A DNA stretch of 64,000 nt from contig JABAKD010000023.1 of NCBI GenBank assembly GCA_012845835.1, positions 7,825,147 through 7,889,146 on the forward strand, written 5' to 3'. The stretch is from Undaria pinnatifida (Eukaryota; Sar; Phaeophyceae; Laminariales; Alariaceae). The translations under genes and the position numbers were made by a program. Shown one piece after another: positions 32,701 to 45,300 of this stretch. Position 1 is the stretch's first letter. Each line of letters opens with the position of its first letter. Under the pieces are notes generated by a model. It had not been told where the DNA came from. It saw only the letters and a list, made by a program, of their open reading frames with translations, and made no database searches.

Positions 32701-35700
32701 AGGAGGAGGGGGTCTACCGCTGGTGCTGCCGTGTCTGTTTGAAGGACAAATCAAACACTAGGTCAAAGCCGGGGCAGGTACCGACGAAGCTGCCGCTGTG
32801 CCGCATCCGGATGTTGGTTGAGCTCGAAGAGCCCATAGAACACCTCGGTGTCACACCTCATGGCGTGACACCGAGGTGGTCTGTGATCTCTCTGAGGGTA
32901 GCCGCATACGGACGCGGTACTGCGGTGGCTTCGTCGGTATCTGCCCCGGTTTGGGCCTTGTCTTAAAGTACTTCGTCAAACAGGAACGGAAACACCCATG
33001 CAGACCTCAATTGGTCGAGAAGGAAGCATCGATGATATTTGTCACCCTGTCTCCCGCCCAGCATCGTATGGTCAAAGAAGCCCTCGTCCCCAACATCTTC
33101 CACCACCAATATCGATTGTTGCTCATCGACCAATTAAGTACTCCACTAGTGCTTCCGTGCCCGTTTCGACGAAGCACTCAAGTACGATGTCTAGGCCGGG
33201 GCAGGTCCCGACGAAGCTGCCCCTGTGCCGCGTCTGGATGTGGTTGAGGTCGAAGAGATTATAGTACATCATAGTGCGTTCTATGCTCTCTTCAATGTTA
33301 ACCGCATGCAAAAGCGGCACAGGGTCAGCTTCGTTGGTGTCTGCCCCGGCTTGGACCTCGTATTTACGTACTTCGTCGAACAGGCACCGAAGCACCAGTG
33401 GGGCACCCAATTGGTCGAGGGGGAACCGTCGATGGTATTCGTGGTGAAAGGTGTCGGGGAAGAGGGCTTCTGCAGCCAGACAATGTTGGACGGGAAAAAC
33501 GGTGACGAATATCATCGATACTTCCTCCTGGACCAGTTGAGTGCCATACTGGCGCTTACATGCCCGTTTGACGAAGTATTCAACAACGAAGTCCAAGCCG
33601 TGGCGGACACCTACGAAGCTGCCGGTGTGCCACGTCAGAGTGTGGTTGAGCTCGAAGAGATCATAGAACATCTTGGTTTCACACTATGACAACGATTTGG
33701 TGTCTGCTCTCTTCGAGCTTAGCCGCATCCGCAGTCGGCACAGCGGCAGTATCGTCAGTATATGACCTCGTGTACAAATAGTTCGTCGAATAAGCACGCG
33801 CGCAACAGATGAGCACTCAATTGGTCGAGAAGGAACCTTCGGTGGCAATCGTAATGGACGATGTCGGGGAAGACAGCATCTTCGGTCAGACAGGGTTGAA
33901 CGGGTGAGAGGGTTAAATACCATCGATAGGTCCCCCTCGACCAATTGAGTACTCCGCTGGTGCTTCCATGCCTGTTTGACGACGTACTTGAAGACGAGGT
34001 CCTAGCCGGGAGAGACACCTACGAAGCTGATGCCATGCCGCGTCCGGATGTTGCTAAGCTCGAAGAGATCATAGACCACTTCTGTGTCATACTACGACAC
34101 CGAGGTTGTTTATGCTCCCTCCGGGGTTAACCGCATCCGGAGGTGGCACGGTGGCAACTTTGTCGATGCCTATCCCTGCTTGGACATCGTCTTCGAGTAC
34201 TTTGTCGAACTGTCACGAAGACATCTGTGGAGTACTCAATTGGTCGAGGAGGAACCACCGATGGCATACGCGGTGGAAGATGTTGGATGCGGGGGGATCT
34301 TCGGCCAGACGACGTAGGACGGGAGTGAGGATGGCGAATACGATTGATGGTTCCTGCTCGACCAGTTGAGTTCTGCACGGGTCCATCCGTGCGTGTTCAA
34401 CGACGTACCTATAGATGAGGTCCAATCTGTGGCAGATACCGACGAAACTGCCGCTGTGCTGCGTCCGGGTGTGGTTCATCTTGAAGAGATCATACAACAC
34501 CTCAGTGTCCTACATCACAGTGTGACACTAAATTTTTCTATGATCTCTTCGAGCTCAATCGCATCCGAACGCAGCACAGTGGCAGATTTGTCGCCATCTA
34601 TGGCGGCCTGGACTTCGTCTTTAAGTCCTTCATCGAACCGACATGTCCGCACCATTGGAGCGCGCAATTGGTCGAGGAGAAACCATTGGTGGCATTCGTG
34701 GTGGAAGATGATGGAGACGAGTCCAGACAATGTTGGACGAGAGAGAGGATGACGAATACCATCTATGGTTCCTCCTCGACCAGTTCAATACTCCACTGAT
34801 GCTGCCGTGCTTGTTTGACGAAATAGATAAAACCGAAGTCAAAGCGGGGGCAGACCCCGATAAAGCTGCCGCTGTGCTGCGTCCGGATGTCTTGAATATC
34901 TAAGATAGCCAAGAAATACCTCGGTGTCATGCCTGGTTTGACACCGAGATTTAAGCTGCTATCTTCAAGCTTATCCGCATCCGCAGGCGGTACAGCGGCA
35001 GCTTTGGCCGGGTCTGCCCCGAGTATAGATTTCGCGTTCAAGCACTTCGTCGAACAGGCCCGGTAGCACCAGTGGAGTTCATAATTGATGGTTAAGGAGA
35101 GGTAGATGGAATTCGTGGTGGAAGGTGTTGGGGACGTGGTATTCCTCGGCCGCACAATGCTGGACGGCAGAAAGGGTGACGAATAGCATCGATCGTTGCT
35201 CATCGGCCAGTACATCGGTGGTGCTTCCGTGCCTGTTTGTCGAACTTTGCAAATACAAGGTCCAGGCCGCGAAAGATACTGACGAAGCTGCCGCTGTGCC
35301 CCGTCCGGATTTGGTTTATCTCGAAGAGAGCCTCGAAAACATCGGTTTCATAGTGTGGCACCGAGGTGGTATACACTCCAGCTTAACCGCGCCCGGACGC
35401 AGGGCAGCGGCAGCTTGGTTAGTATCTATCCCGACGTGGACCTGGTCGTTTGGTACTCCGTCGAACAGGCACGGAATCACAAGTAGAGTACTCGACTAGT
35501 TGATGAGAAACCATCGGTGGTGTTCGTGGTGGAAGATGTTGAGGACGAGGGCTTATTCCGCCTGGCAATGATGACGGATTTTAGGGTGACGAATGCCATC
35601 GATGGTTCCTCCTTGACGAATTGGGTACTCCCGTGGTGCTTCCGTGCCTGTTTGGTGATGTACTTAACGTCAAAGGCCAATATGGGGCAAATATATACGA

Positions 35701-36000
35701 GGCTGCCACTGTGCTGCGTCCGGATGCGGTTAAGCTTGGAGAGATCGTAGAACACGTCGGTGTCACACCTATGACACCGAGGTGTTCTCTGCTCTCTTTA
35801 TGCTTAGCCCCGTCCGCAGGTGGCACAGCGGCAGCTTTTTCGGTATATGTCCCGGCCTGAAACTCGAGTTCAAGCACTTCATCGAACAGACACGGAAGCA
35901 CCAGTGAAGGTTTCAATTGGCCGAGGAAGAACCTTCGATGGTATTCATGGGGGAAAAAGTTGGGGACGACGGCTTCTTCGGCCAGAAAGTGGTTTATGTG
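32700..36000. repeat. Array A of about 420-base palindromic units
   Basis: About eight units are present. Each unit has a left arm (with CTTCGTCGGTATCTGCCCCG and CAATTGGTCGAGGAGGAACC), a loop (GATGTTGGGGACGAGGGCTT and onwards) and a right arm that is the inverted copy of the left (GGTTCCTCCTCGACCAATTG, then CGGGGCAGATACCGACGAAG). Units join at a short palindrome of the type ACCTCGGTGTCAC...GTGACACCGAGGT. Join centres are near 32,862, 33,268, 33,682, 34,095, 34,517, 34,936, 35,352 and 35,771. The loop of the first unit is reversed relative to the rest. Forward frames (33,225-33,689) and reverse frames (33,123-33,671) give nearly the same peptide (SFVGVCPGLDLVF / SFVGVRHGLDFVV) because of this symmetry. 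No protein family is recognised, and no single frame spans the array. Confidence 0.92.
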
Positions 36001-37439
36001 AGAGAAGATGAGTTGCCGCGTATTATTAAGGATTTTTGTGTGCCCTCGAAAGCTTGATTTGACTGGTATTATACTCAATCAGTGTAGTACCGGGTACACC
36101 GCATGCGGGCACCGTTTAGGATATCTGGTGCTCATGTGTGCAATATCTACGTTACCTGGCACCATGTTCTATCACCAGCCACCAGTATAAATTATTGACG
36201 GTGAGAGGTTGAGTACCCTTCAGCAGTAGAATATTGGAAATTAATTACAGTACCCACCATATATTATTAATCTCTAGATTGGGTATATAAGGGTCTCTAG
36301 GGCAGTTGGAATGGCGCAGTGTTTGTCAATTAGCGTCGCATCTCAACCCCGACAAGGGATTCGTCGAGACGTATTTTGTTCAGGGTAAAACCGACCCGTC
36401 TCTCGGGAGCAACGGATAATTCCAGTTATCGATAGCTAACTATGTTTTGGGTTGATATAGAACCACCTGACAGTTGATTCAAATCGTTTTCATCGCCCAA
36501 GGCTTGCTAGCCACGTCCGTTTGGTTTTACAAATATTTAACGGCATGCACCAGTTTACTTCTCGGCGTAGTCACTGGAGATTGATGCTCACGATTTTGTG
36601 GTCTCATGCGGTCTATAAATCACGACAGCGGGGACGTTTACTAGCCATCCCTGGGTTCGAGACCATGCCCTTCGGGTCCTAAACAGGGTCAAGGGCATAG
36701 TTTAGTCTTTGGTGCCGGTTTCGATTTACGTCACACCAACGGGAACATTTAGGAGATATTCCCGAGTTTCTTGCCTTGCCTTTCGGGTTGGGGTAGGGGG
36801 GTTTGAGTAGGTGCCGGTCTCGACGGCCGTGGGAGCTGTTGCGACAAAGAGAAAGTGCGCCTTCGATTTTCTCTCAATTTTACAACGGGTTTCACACTGT
36901 GTTGCGCTCGTCATTGACGTCCCCCTCCAGGCTCCCCCGCGCGCCTTAACCCCCACACCCCCCATCCTGCCATCCCGATATTCGGGCGACTCCGGCCCCA
37001 ATGCCGACTGCACAACCAGCGAATAAGACGAGTCCGACATCGCGGACTCCTCGTATTCGTTTACCGTGTCATCGTCGTCGGATACAGAGCCATCTCAACA
37101 ACGGTGTGGCAGGATGGGGGTGGGGGGGCGTAAGTGGTGCGGAGGAGCGGGGGGGGGGGGCGCCAATGTCGAGTGGAACACACCGAGAAAAGCCATGTGT
37201 TGAGCGAGAGAAGATGAATATCCTCGACGATGGCGGATACGACGCCGTCAATGCCCAACCAACTGGGTCTTCCCCCGTTCACTTTCAGAAATTTCCTGCA
37301 GCACTGCGAGGTACTTCCAAATTTTATAATATACAAACAATACCACCTAAAATGCTTTTTGTCCCATCCACTTCATAGTGTAGCTATGAATTATGGAGTA
37401 TATTCATTTAGCACGCAGAAATAATCGTTTGCTCCCATC
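36001..37439. other. Spacer between the two array loci
   Basis: There is no gene. A diverged tandem pair with a unit of about 115 bases lies at roughly 36,615-36,835; both members end GGTGCCGGTTTCGA or GGTGCCGGTCTCGA. Near 36,655 is GGGTTCGAGACC, and near 36,310 TGGCGCAGTG; these resemble the internal pol III boxes of tRNA genes but are not followed by a foldable tRNA. G-runs lie near 37,115-37,160. Confidence 0.45.
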
Positions 37440-38030
37440 TACCTCAAGTTTTCCCCCCACCCCATACCACCCACACCCACACCTTCCCCCCCCGGCCACA
37501 CCAAACATCAGAGTCCGCCAGCGTTAATAAACACTCCCGAGAGGTGACGTCACCTATTTACCTTTCGAGCTATCCATGCAGCGGTTCCAATTAATGTAAA
37601 CGGTCTTCTCCGCCGCGCCCACCATCGTATTCTAGACCTGGCACCACACGTGTAGCAAGCTACTGGTTTGTTCAGCCTAAATATGTTGGAACCCCCCCCC
37701 CCCCCCACTTAATATGCCGTTCGCTTCTCACCGGTCATACGTCACTAGGAAACCCAATGAACCGGCGTATTTTACAGCCGTCACATTTTGTCCCCCCCCG
37801 AAATGGGGTTAATAGTTCCCGTGCACAGATTGATTAACATTACCTTGTTGACACTGATACAGGCTAGTTCTACGGGGAGTCGCCGGCCAATATTCGTGAG
37901 GACGACAAACCCGGTAACAGGCGGTGTCGGAGTATCACAAATTTCTACAACAACAGCTTGCAAAAATGAGTTTTGACGATATCTTGGATCTCACAGCTGT
38001 AGTGTAACATATTTTTTTCAATATAAAGCC
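37440..38030 (+). repeat. Dispersed repeat family R1, third copy
   Basis: A-B order in forward orientation. Landmarks: AGAGTCCGCCAGCGTTAATAA, CCACCATCGTATTCTAGACC, TTACAGCCGTCACATTTTGT, GTGCACAGATTGATTAACA, GGGGAGTCGCCGGCC, ATGAGTTTTGACGATATCTT and GATCTCACAGCTGTAGTGT. It is more diverged than the pair near 8.3 and 12.8 kb. Confidence 0.7.
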
Positions 38031-38057
38031 GGCACACAGTATTCATAGAAAGGCAGT

Positions 38058-38200
38058 CAAACGCGTGACGCACCTTCTTTGTCGCCGGCAGCTGATGGTT
38101 TCGTACACGTGGGAGACAAACAAGACGTGTCGTCGGACTTCTTCTTCGTTTCCCACGAAGAAGCCGATTGTATCAGCTGCCGGTAAGGAAGAAGGGAGGT
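38058..38200. repeat. Nested foldback structure
   Basis: Outer arms of about 30 bases include CCGGCAGCTGAT and ATCAGCTGCCGG, a perfect 12-base inverted pair about 88 bases apart, extended by GCACCT...AGGTGC. Inside lies a second hairpin, CTTCTTCGT / ACGAAGAAG with a 5-base loop. This could be a small foldback transposon or a structured RNA; no proof of either. Confidence 0.7.
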
Positions 38201-38756
38201 GCATCATATGTTCGGTTGCGCTCATGCTCTGTGTCGGTCTCATATTTTACGAGATGGAAGCACCTCTCAGTGTCGCAAGCAGTTACCTGGTGTTGCGGGA
38301 TCGATCATTCGGTCATTTCGCTTCCTGCCCAGCTAGCAGGAAGCTCGCTTGGCGCCACTCTTAACAAGCCGTAGTCCCAGACTGGTATCTATGTATCTGC
38401 CGGGTACTTGCCTTCCTTGTCGCGTGTTTTCATGCGAGTCACAGGCTCGCCGATTTTTGACATGCTCTTGTTCCGCATTTAGGCGACTGCGTTTGCTGCC
38501 TAGTCTGTACCAGGCGGCATCGTTTCATATTTGGATACTGCCGCTGCAAAATCTAAAAGCAGCAAAACGCAACAGATCTACATATGCAAAGGATGTAGCC
38601 AAGTTGCCAGGCATACAGCTCGGCATCAATAGGTTGTTGCTCTCCCGGCTGTAGCCTGTGGGAGATCGGATTGTTAACAGGTCAGGTCTGAACACGGCGG
38701 CCTCTGTTCGTCGACCTCCAAATGCGTACACACAGCTAGCACCTGAAAGCGTGGTG

Positions 38757-38925
38757 GTGACTGGAGACGGTGGCTCAGAGCTTTCTTTCCCCCTTTCCTG
38801 TATTTTCTTCCGGCCGTCGAGCCTGACTCCGTCTCATAAGGGGCCAAAAAACGATTCAGGCTCGACGGCCGGATGATACTACATGAAAGAGATAGAGAAT
38901 TATGTGCCACCGTCTCCAGTTGCGG
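38757..38925. repeat. Inverted duplication at an insertion border
   Basis: CCGGCCGTCGAGCCTGA (38,811-38,827) and its inverse TCAGGCTCGACGGCCGG (38,855-38,871) form perfect 17-base arms. Similarity extends outward to CTGGAGACGGTGGC and GCCACCGTCTCCAG, giving arms of about 70 bases. Copy A of the duplication has only the left arm, so the right arm came in with the 500-base extra segment of copy B. Confidence 0.8.
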
Positions 38926-41308
38926 CCACGCGTTCCCGTGTTGGCTGCGAGTACGCCTTCAGAGGTAGATCTACGGTTACTGTAGTATATCATCTTGATC
39001 ACTGGACACTGCAGGTTTAAGATGCAAATGTGACCCGGCAAGATCTTTGATCGTGGGATATGGCATCCCATCTGCACCAGGCGGTATCTTTCCAATCTTG
39101 AGATATCGTATCTTCAAGATGCAGGGCGCACCCTTGGGCAGTATCTATGGTTCTTTTTGGCAGAGTACCCTATAATTGCAGCACTCACAAACCTCGATCG
39201 ATCGACGTGTTTTGCGTCAGATCCGGTGGCAAGGAGAACGAGCACACTGCTCTGCCGCGAGGTCCTCGGTCGTGCATGGCCGGTGAAAACGCGCGCGATA
39301 GTCTGCGACAGGCACTATCTTTGAATTTCGGATATCGCATCCGCATACATCAATACTAGTGGTACTCTGTACCAGGTGTTGGGTACAGCAATCATGTCTC
39401 TTTGGACGTTCTTTGGCGCGGTGCCCCAGTTTACCGCAGTATGAATATATCTTGTGACGGCTCGTATTGTTGTTAGAGTAGTCCAACACACCGTGATAGT
39501 GCGGGGTGCCACTTCAGTGCGGATAGTGATATCTGGCAAAAAACCGCATTATATATGATGAGGGTCCACGCCTATACTACTGTACGACACTGTACCGCAG
39601 CTGAAACTATCAAAAGTCTCAAGTCGTAATGTACCAGGGTACCAGGTATATATCGATGATGAAAGCGAGGTGATTGTTGCTCTTTCCGCCTTCAGAGTCT
39701 GTGGGTGCTTGATTTCTCTTTTTCTCGAGGACATGTAGTAGTAGCTCGCCCCGATGTCGCCAAATACCTACCGAAGCACAAGCCTCCTAGAGCTATCCTC
39801 TCCCAGCCGCCCTGTTTGTTCCATGAAGCGAATCCACAAGTAAGTCTGTGTAGAGATATCAATGTTTTCGTATTTCTGCACTGACACATTCTTCAGTCTT
39901 TATTCTGTAACTACCGTACGTAGATGTATAGACTATAGTTTGCCCCATATGGCACATTTTCCACTCGAAGAAGTGTGCAGTATAGACTAGATATATATAG
40001 ACTATATAGTCTACATACGTAGACCGGGCAAGCAGTAGCATAAGCAATCCCTCTGCCACGATGGCCTCGTTTCCCTCTCCCGGCACGCTTCCGACACTCA
40101 CCACGCTCTTGCAAAACATACGATATACACTCTATAGTCATAGACTAGATAGCTAGACTAGACTATACTCATAATAGAAAGTACGACATTTGCGCATGGC
40201 ATGGTAAAGGTGCACCTTTACTTTCCTACAAGATTGTTGGCTTGAGGAATTGTATACCTCACCCACAACGTAAGTTTCCCAGAAAATTGAAAGGGTAACC
40301 CGATTGCCAAACGCATGTGTATATCCCTTTGACCTTTGATAATGCAAACAAAGCATGGCATCCCGAACGCTCTGGAGCCAAGCACCCCCGTCATTCGGCA
40401 GCAAAATTGTCCCAAAGTGCTGCTGCTGCTGCTGCCTCTATCGCAGCACGCGTCTCCGGTGCCTGGCAACTCTCACCAGCGCTATAGAAGGTGAATCACA
40501 CTATTCAATAGGCACACCCCGGCCGTACCGCAATCGATCGTTATGTGTGTGTTTTGTTCGTGTCGAACCTTCGTTGCGCTCACGGACATCACCAGCCAGC
40601 CCAGTTTCTGTCCTGTTTACTCATCCTACTGTAGAGAGACGCCGCACAAAGTACCGGGGTGACGTGTAGCAACAACGTACTGTTGCGAGTATATGATACC
40701 AGGCATATATCCTTGGTGATAAAAAAAGGTTGTTGCTCTAGGCCATTAATAGTCCCCGCGCTCTTTTTGTCTCTGTCGATGATGCCGTGTTGTCCATTGC
40801 GTGCCTTCCTATATATTGCCGGTTGGATAGTGCCTTGACTGCCGGTGCGCCGGTGATATCGCTGTGGCACCACTGGCCCCCGATGTACTACTAGACACCG
40901 CATCGGTACTACACAGTGCTATACACCCAATTATGGCTGTGTCCGATACACTGTAAGTATTGTTGGCTGACACACATTGCGTCTACAGGGAGACCATCAC
41001 TTAATACCAGGTATATATGTAGATCATCCTAATATCGCTTAACGCCTGCACTGCTGGAAACCCTGTTCAGGGACAACTTTACTTGAACTTAGTATATTGA
41101 GGAACTTCGTGCTCCCAAAGGGGTTGAGCCTGACATCCACAACGCCATGATGCGGCAACGGTTTGGCTACCCTCTCCGAATCCCGTCGGTCTATCTAGTG
41201 CGCGAGGTGCATACAGAGACAGATGCTGCGCAGATGTTTATTGTAGTCAAGTGTACTGCTGTAACCTATAACCAGCTAAGCATTCCTATGATACGCGTCA
41301 TAGATACT

Positions 41309-41506
41309 CGTTCTTGTGCGATTCAAATAAATACCTCTGGTACCTTTGTTATGTACAATATGTCAAGTTTGAATATGTACCTGTAACTGCGGCGTCGTTT
41401 TTGTCATACTCGTTATTGTGCGATTCAAATAAATACCTCTGGTACCTTTGTTATGTACAATATGTCAAGTTTGAATATGTACCTGTAACTGCGGCGTCGT
41501 TTTTGT
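41309..41506 (+). repeat. 98-base tandem duplication
   Basis: Two adjacent units, each starting GTTCTTGTGCGATTC or GTTATTGTGCGATTC and ending in GCGGCGTCGTTTTTGTC, are nearly identical. Copy A of the larger block has one unit, so this is a recent local event in copy B. Confidence 0.9.
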
Positions 41507-41964
41507 CCATGGCACACATGATCCACCCGAACAAGTGTACTATTACTACTGCAAATATCTAGAGCACACCTGGTGAAGCAGTACTTTGAACTGTGTAATC
41601 TCTCTACCGTGACCATGCATGTAGGCGATCCTGCCATCCTTAGTTTTGCCCATCATTGTCGCACTTCCTCCGACCTTTGCCCCTCATATGCAATTCGTGC
41701 TGAGTGATCGTCTTGTGCCTGATGTCCTCCACCGTGTACTTTCCTGTGATTTTGTGGTGATGGCTTGCCAAGTACCAGGTACACGCCAGGATGCCGCCAT
41801 GTGCCGCCATAGATGTAGCATTTTTGGGATAAGTTATGTATGTCTACAGGACTCCTAGACTAATGACTACACTGCCCAATATCGATAGCGGTTTGGTCAC
41901 GTTTCTTTCCGCACTACCACTCAAATCACATTTACCACAAGTATATCACCTTCACCCCCTTTTC

Positions 41965-42340
41965 AAACGGGTTGCTTCAGGCCACCCACGCGTCGTTCAC
42001 CACTTTGCAAAAAATCCTTTTCTCCAGACATAGACGCGGAGTGCTTCGTGCATGGCCATATTGGATCACAGAGCCTCCTCAGCCATCACATACTCGACGA
42101 TCTCGGTCGCAGCAAGGCCCGGAATAGGGCCAGCGGGCGCTTCGAGCCGGCTGGCCCCCGCTCGCGCCTCACGGCGACCAAGGTCTTCGGGTTTGGGCCG
42201 ACTGAGGTGGCTCTGTTCTCAAACAAGACCCTGCGCGAAGCACTCCGTGTCCTTGTCTGGGGATCGAAAGCTATTTTTCAATGTGGTGGGCCACGCGTGG
42301 GTAGCCGGAAGCAACCCATTCGAAGAGGGGGAGTCTACCG
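41965..42340. repeat. Inverted-repeat head of array B
   Basis: Left arm (about 41,979-42,110) and right arm (about 42,170-42,306) are inverted copies around a GC palindrome near 42,145 (GGGCCAGCGG...CCGGCTGGCCC). It matches the head at 32,290-32,700; the forward peptide is again LREALRVLVWGSKAI. The right arm passes into the first array unit through GGGGGAGTCTACCGCTGGTG. Confidence 0.8.
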
Positions 42341-45300
42341 CTGGTGCTACCGTGACAAAATGCGATGTGTAAGCCAGGGCAGATACCGACGAAGCTGCTG
42401 CTGTGCTACATTCGCATGTAGTTCAGCTCGAAGTCATCATTTAAGACCTTCGAGTCACACAATGACACAGAGGAGTTCCAAGCTCTCTTCGAGCTTAAAC
42501 CCATCCGGAGGCGGTACAGCGGCAGCTTCGTCGGTATCTTTCCCGGATTGGACCTCGTCTATAAGTGCTTTAGCAAACAGGCACCGCAGCATAAGTGGAG
42601 GACTCACTTGCTCGAGGAGGAACCATCGGTGGTGTTCGTGGTGAAATATGTTGAGGATGATGGCCTCTCCGGGCACACAATGCTGGACGGGAGAGAGGGT
42701 GACGAGTATCATCCATGGTTCTACCTCGACCAATGGAGTACTCCACTGGTGTTTTCGTGCCTGTTTGATGAATTACCTAATGACGAGGCCCAAGCTGGTG
42801 TAGATACCGATCAAGCTGCCGCTGTGCTGCGTCCGAGTGCGGTTAGGCTCGAAGAGATCATAAAACACATCCGTTTCATACATATTTTGACACCAAGCAG
42901 AGAACACCTCGGTGTCATACCTGGCTTGATATCGACGTATTCTCTGCTATCTTCGACGTTGACAGCATCCGGAAGCGGCACAGTCCCAGCTTCGTCGGTG
43001 TTTGTCCCGGCTTGGACCGCGTGTTGAAGTAAATCGTCCAACAGGCACGGCAGCACCAGTACAGCATTCAATTGGTCGAGGCACTCACCACCGACAGTGT
43101 TCGTAGAGAAAGATGTTGGGGACGAGGGATTCTTCGCCCACACAATTGTGAATGGGAGATATGGTGGCGACTACCGTTGATTGTTTTTTCTCGTCCAGAT
43201 CAGTAACCAGTGGTTTTTGACGAGGTCTAAGCTGCGGCAGATACCGACCAACCTGCCGCTGTGCCGTATCCGCATGCGGTTAAGATCTAGGAGAGCCTAG
43301 ACACAAAGGTGTTCCACGCTCCGTTCAAGCTTAACCGCATCCGGACGCAGCACAGCCGATCTTTGTCGGTATCTGTCCATGCATGAACTCGTGTTCAAGC
43401 ACTTCGTCGAACGGAAACGGAAGCACCTGCAATACTCAATTGGTCAAGGATGATCCATCGGTGGTATCGTGGTGGATGATGATGGAACCGAGGGCTTCCT
43501 CGGCCACCTAAGGTTAGACGGGAGAGAGGGCGACGAATACCATCGATAGTTCCTCATCGACCAATGCAGTACATCAGTGGTGCTTCCATGAATGCTTGAT
43601 GAAGTGCTTGAACACGAGGTCAAAGTTAGGGCAGATACCGACGAAGCTGCCGCTGGGTTGCGTTCAGGTGTGATTAAGCTGGAAGAGTTCATAGAACACC
43701 TCCGCGTCACACTACAACACCGAGGTGTTCAATGCTCTCTTCGAGCTTAACCGCAACCGCACAAGACACAGCGGTATCTTCGTCGGTATTTGTCGCGGTA
43801 TGGATCTCGTGTGCAAGTACATCGTCGAACGCAAACGGCAGCGCCAGTGGAGGACTCAATTGGTCGAGGAAGATCTATCGATGCTATTCGGGGTGCAAGA
43901 TGTCGGAGACAAGGGCGTCTTCGGCCACAAATTTATTGACGGGAGAGGGTGACGAATACCATCGACAGTATCCCCTCGACAAATTGAGTGCACCAGAGGT
44001 GCCTCTGTGCCTGTTAGACGAAGAGCTTGAACACGAGGTGAAAACTGGGGCAGACACCGAAGAAGCTGCCATTGTGCGGCGTGGGGATGAGGTTAAGCTC
44101 GAATTGATACTAGAACACCTCTTTGTCACACTACTACATGGATGTGTTCTATTCTCTCTTCGAGCTGTACCGTATCCGCAGAAGGAACAGAGGCAGTTTC
44201 GTCCGTATATGTCCCTGCTTGAACCTCGTGATCATGTACTTCGTCAACCAGACACGGCAGCACCAGTAGAGAGCTCAATTGGTCGAGGAGGACCTATCGG
44301 TGGTATTCGTGGTGGATGATGATGGAACCGAGGGCTTCTTCCGCCATACGGTGTTGGACAGGAGAGAGGGTGATGAATACAATCGATGGTTTCTCCGCGA
44401 CCACTTGAGTACACCAGTGGTGCGTCTGTGCCTGTTTGACGAAGTGCTTCAATACGAGATTCAAGCTTCCGCAGAATCAAACGAACCTGCAGCTGTGCTG
44501 CGTGCGGATGTGGTTCAGCTCTAAGAGGTCATTGAACACCTCCGTGTCACACTAGTACACCGAGGTGTTCTATGCTCTTTTCGAGCTTTACCACATCCGA
44601 AGACGGCTTAGCGGCAGCTTCGTCGGTATCTGTTGCGGAATGCACCTCACCTTATAGTATCTGGTCATGCTGGCACGGCAGCACCAGTATAATAGACAAC
44701 TGGTCGAGGAGGAGGCGTCGGTAGTGTTCGTGGTGGATGATGTTAGAACCGAGGGCTTTTTTCGATAAACAACGTCGAACAGGAGAGAGGGTGGTGAATA
44801 TCATCCACGATATCTCCGCGACCAATTGAGTACACCAGTGGTGCTTCTGTGTCTGTTTGACGAAGTTCTTGAACACGGGGTGCAAGCGTGGGCAAATACC
44901 GGAGAAGCTCTTGCTGTGCTGTGTGCAGATGTGGTTCAGGCTAAAGAGGCCATTGAACACCTCCGTGTTAACGTAGTACACCGAGGTCTATGTGCTACCT
45001 TCGTACTTTACCGCATCTGCAGAAGGCATAGCGGAATCTTCGCGGGCATCTGTTAGGCATGCACCTCACCCTTAAGTATCTGGTCATGGTGACATGGCAG
45101 CACCAGTGAGCACTCAAATGGCCAAGTAGGAGCCGTCGGTGGTGTTCGTGGTGAATGATGTCAGAACCGCGGGCTTCGTCCGCCAGACAATGTTGGACGG
45201 GAAAAAGCGTGGAAAATACAATCGATTATGTCTCCGCGACCAATTGACGACACCACTGGTGCTTCTGTGTCTGTTTGACGAAGTGCTTGAACACGAGGTC

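Larger units (their letters stand above)
38500..41890 (+). repeat. Segmental duplication, copy B
   Basis: This is the second copy of the block at 29,690-32,290, alignable by eye through most of its length with scattered differences and small insertions or deletions. It holds an extra 500-base segment (38,850-39,355) and a 98-base tandem duplication (41,309-41,506). It leads into the head and array at 41,965-50,015. Confidence 0.85.

Noticed and set aside
33225-33689. Array reading frames as separate genes
   Set aside because: They follow the repeat unit, exist on both strands because of the palindrome, and are broken by stops from unit to unit.
36290-36420. tRNA gene near TGGCGCAGTG
   Set aside because: A box A-like word is present, but no T-arm or acceptor stem folds at the right distance.
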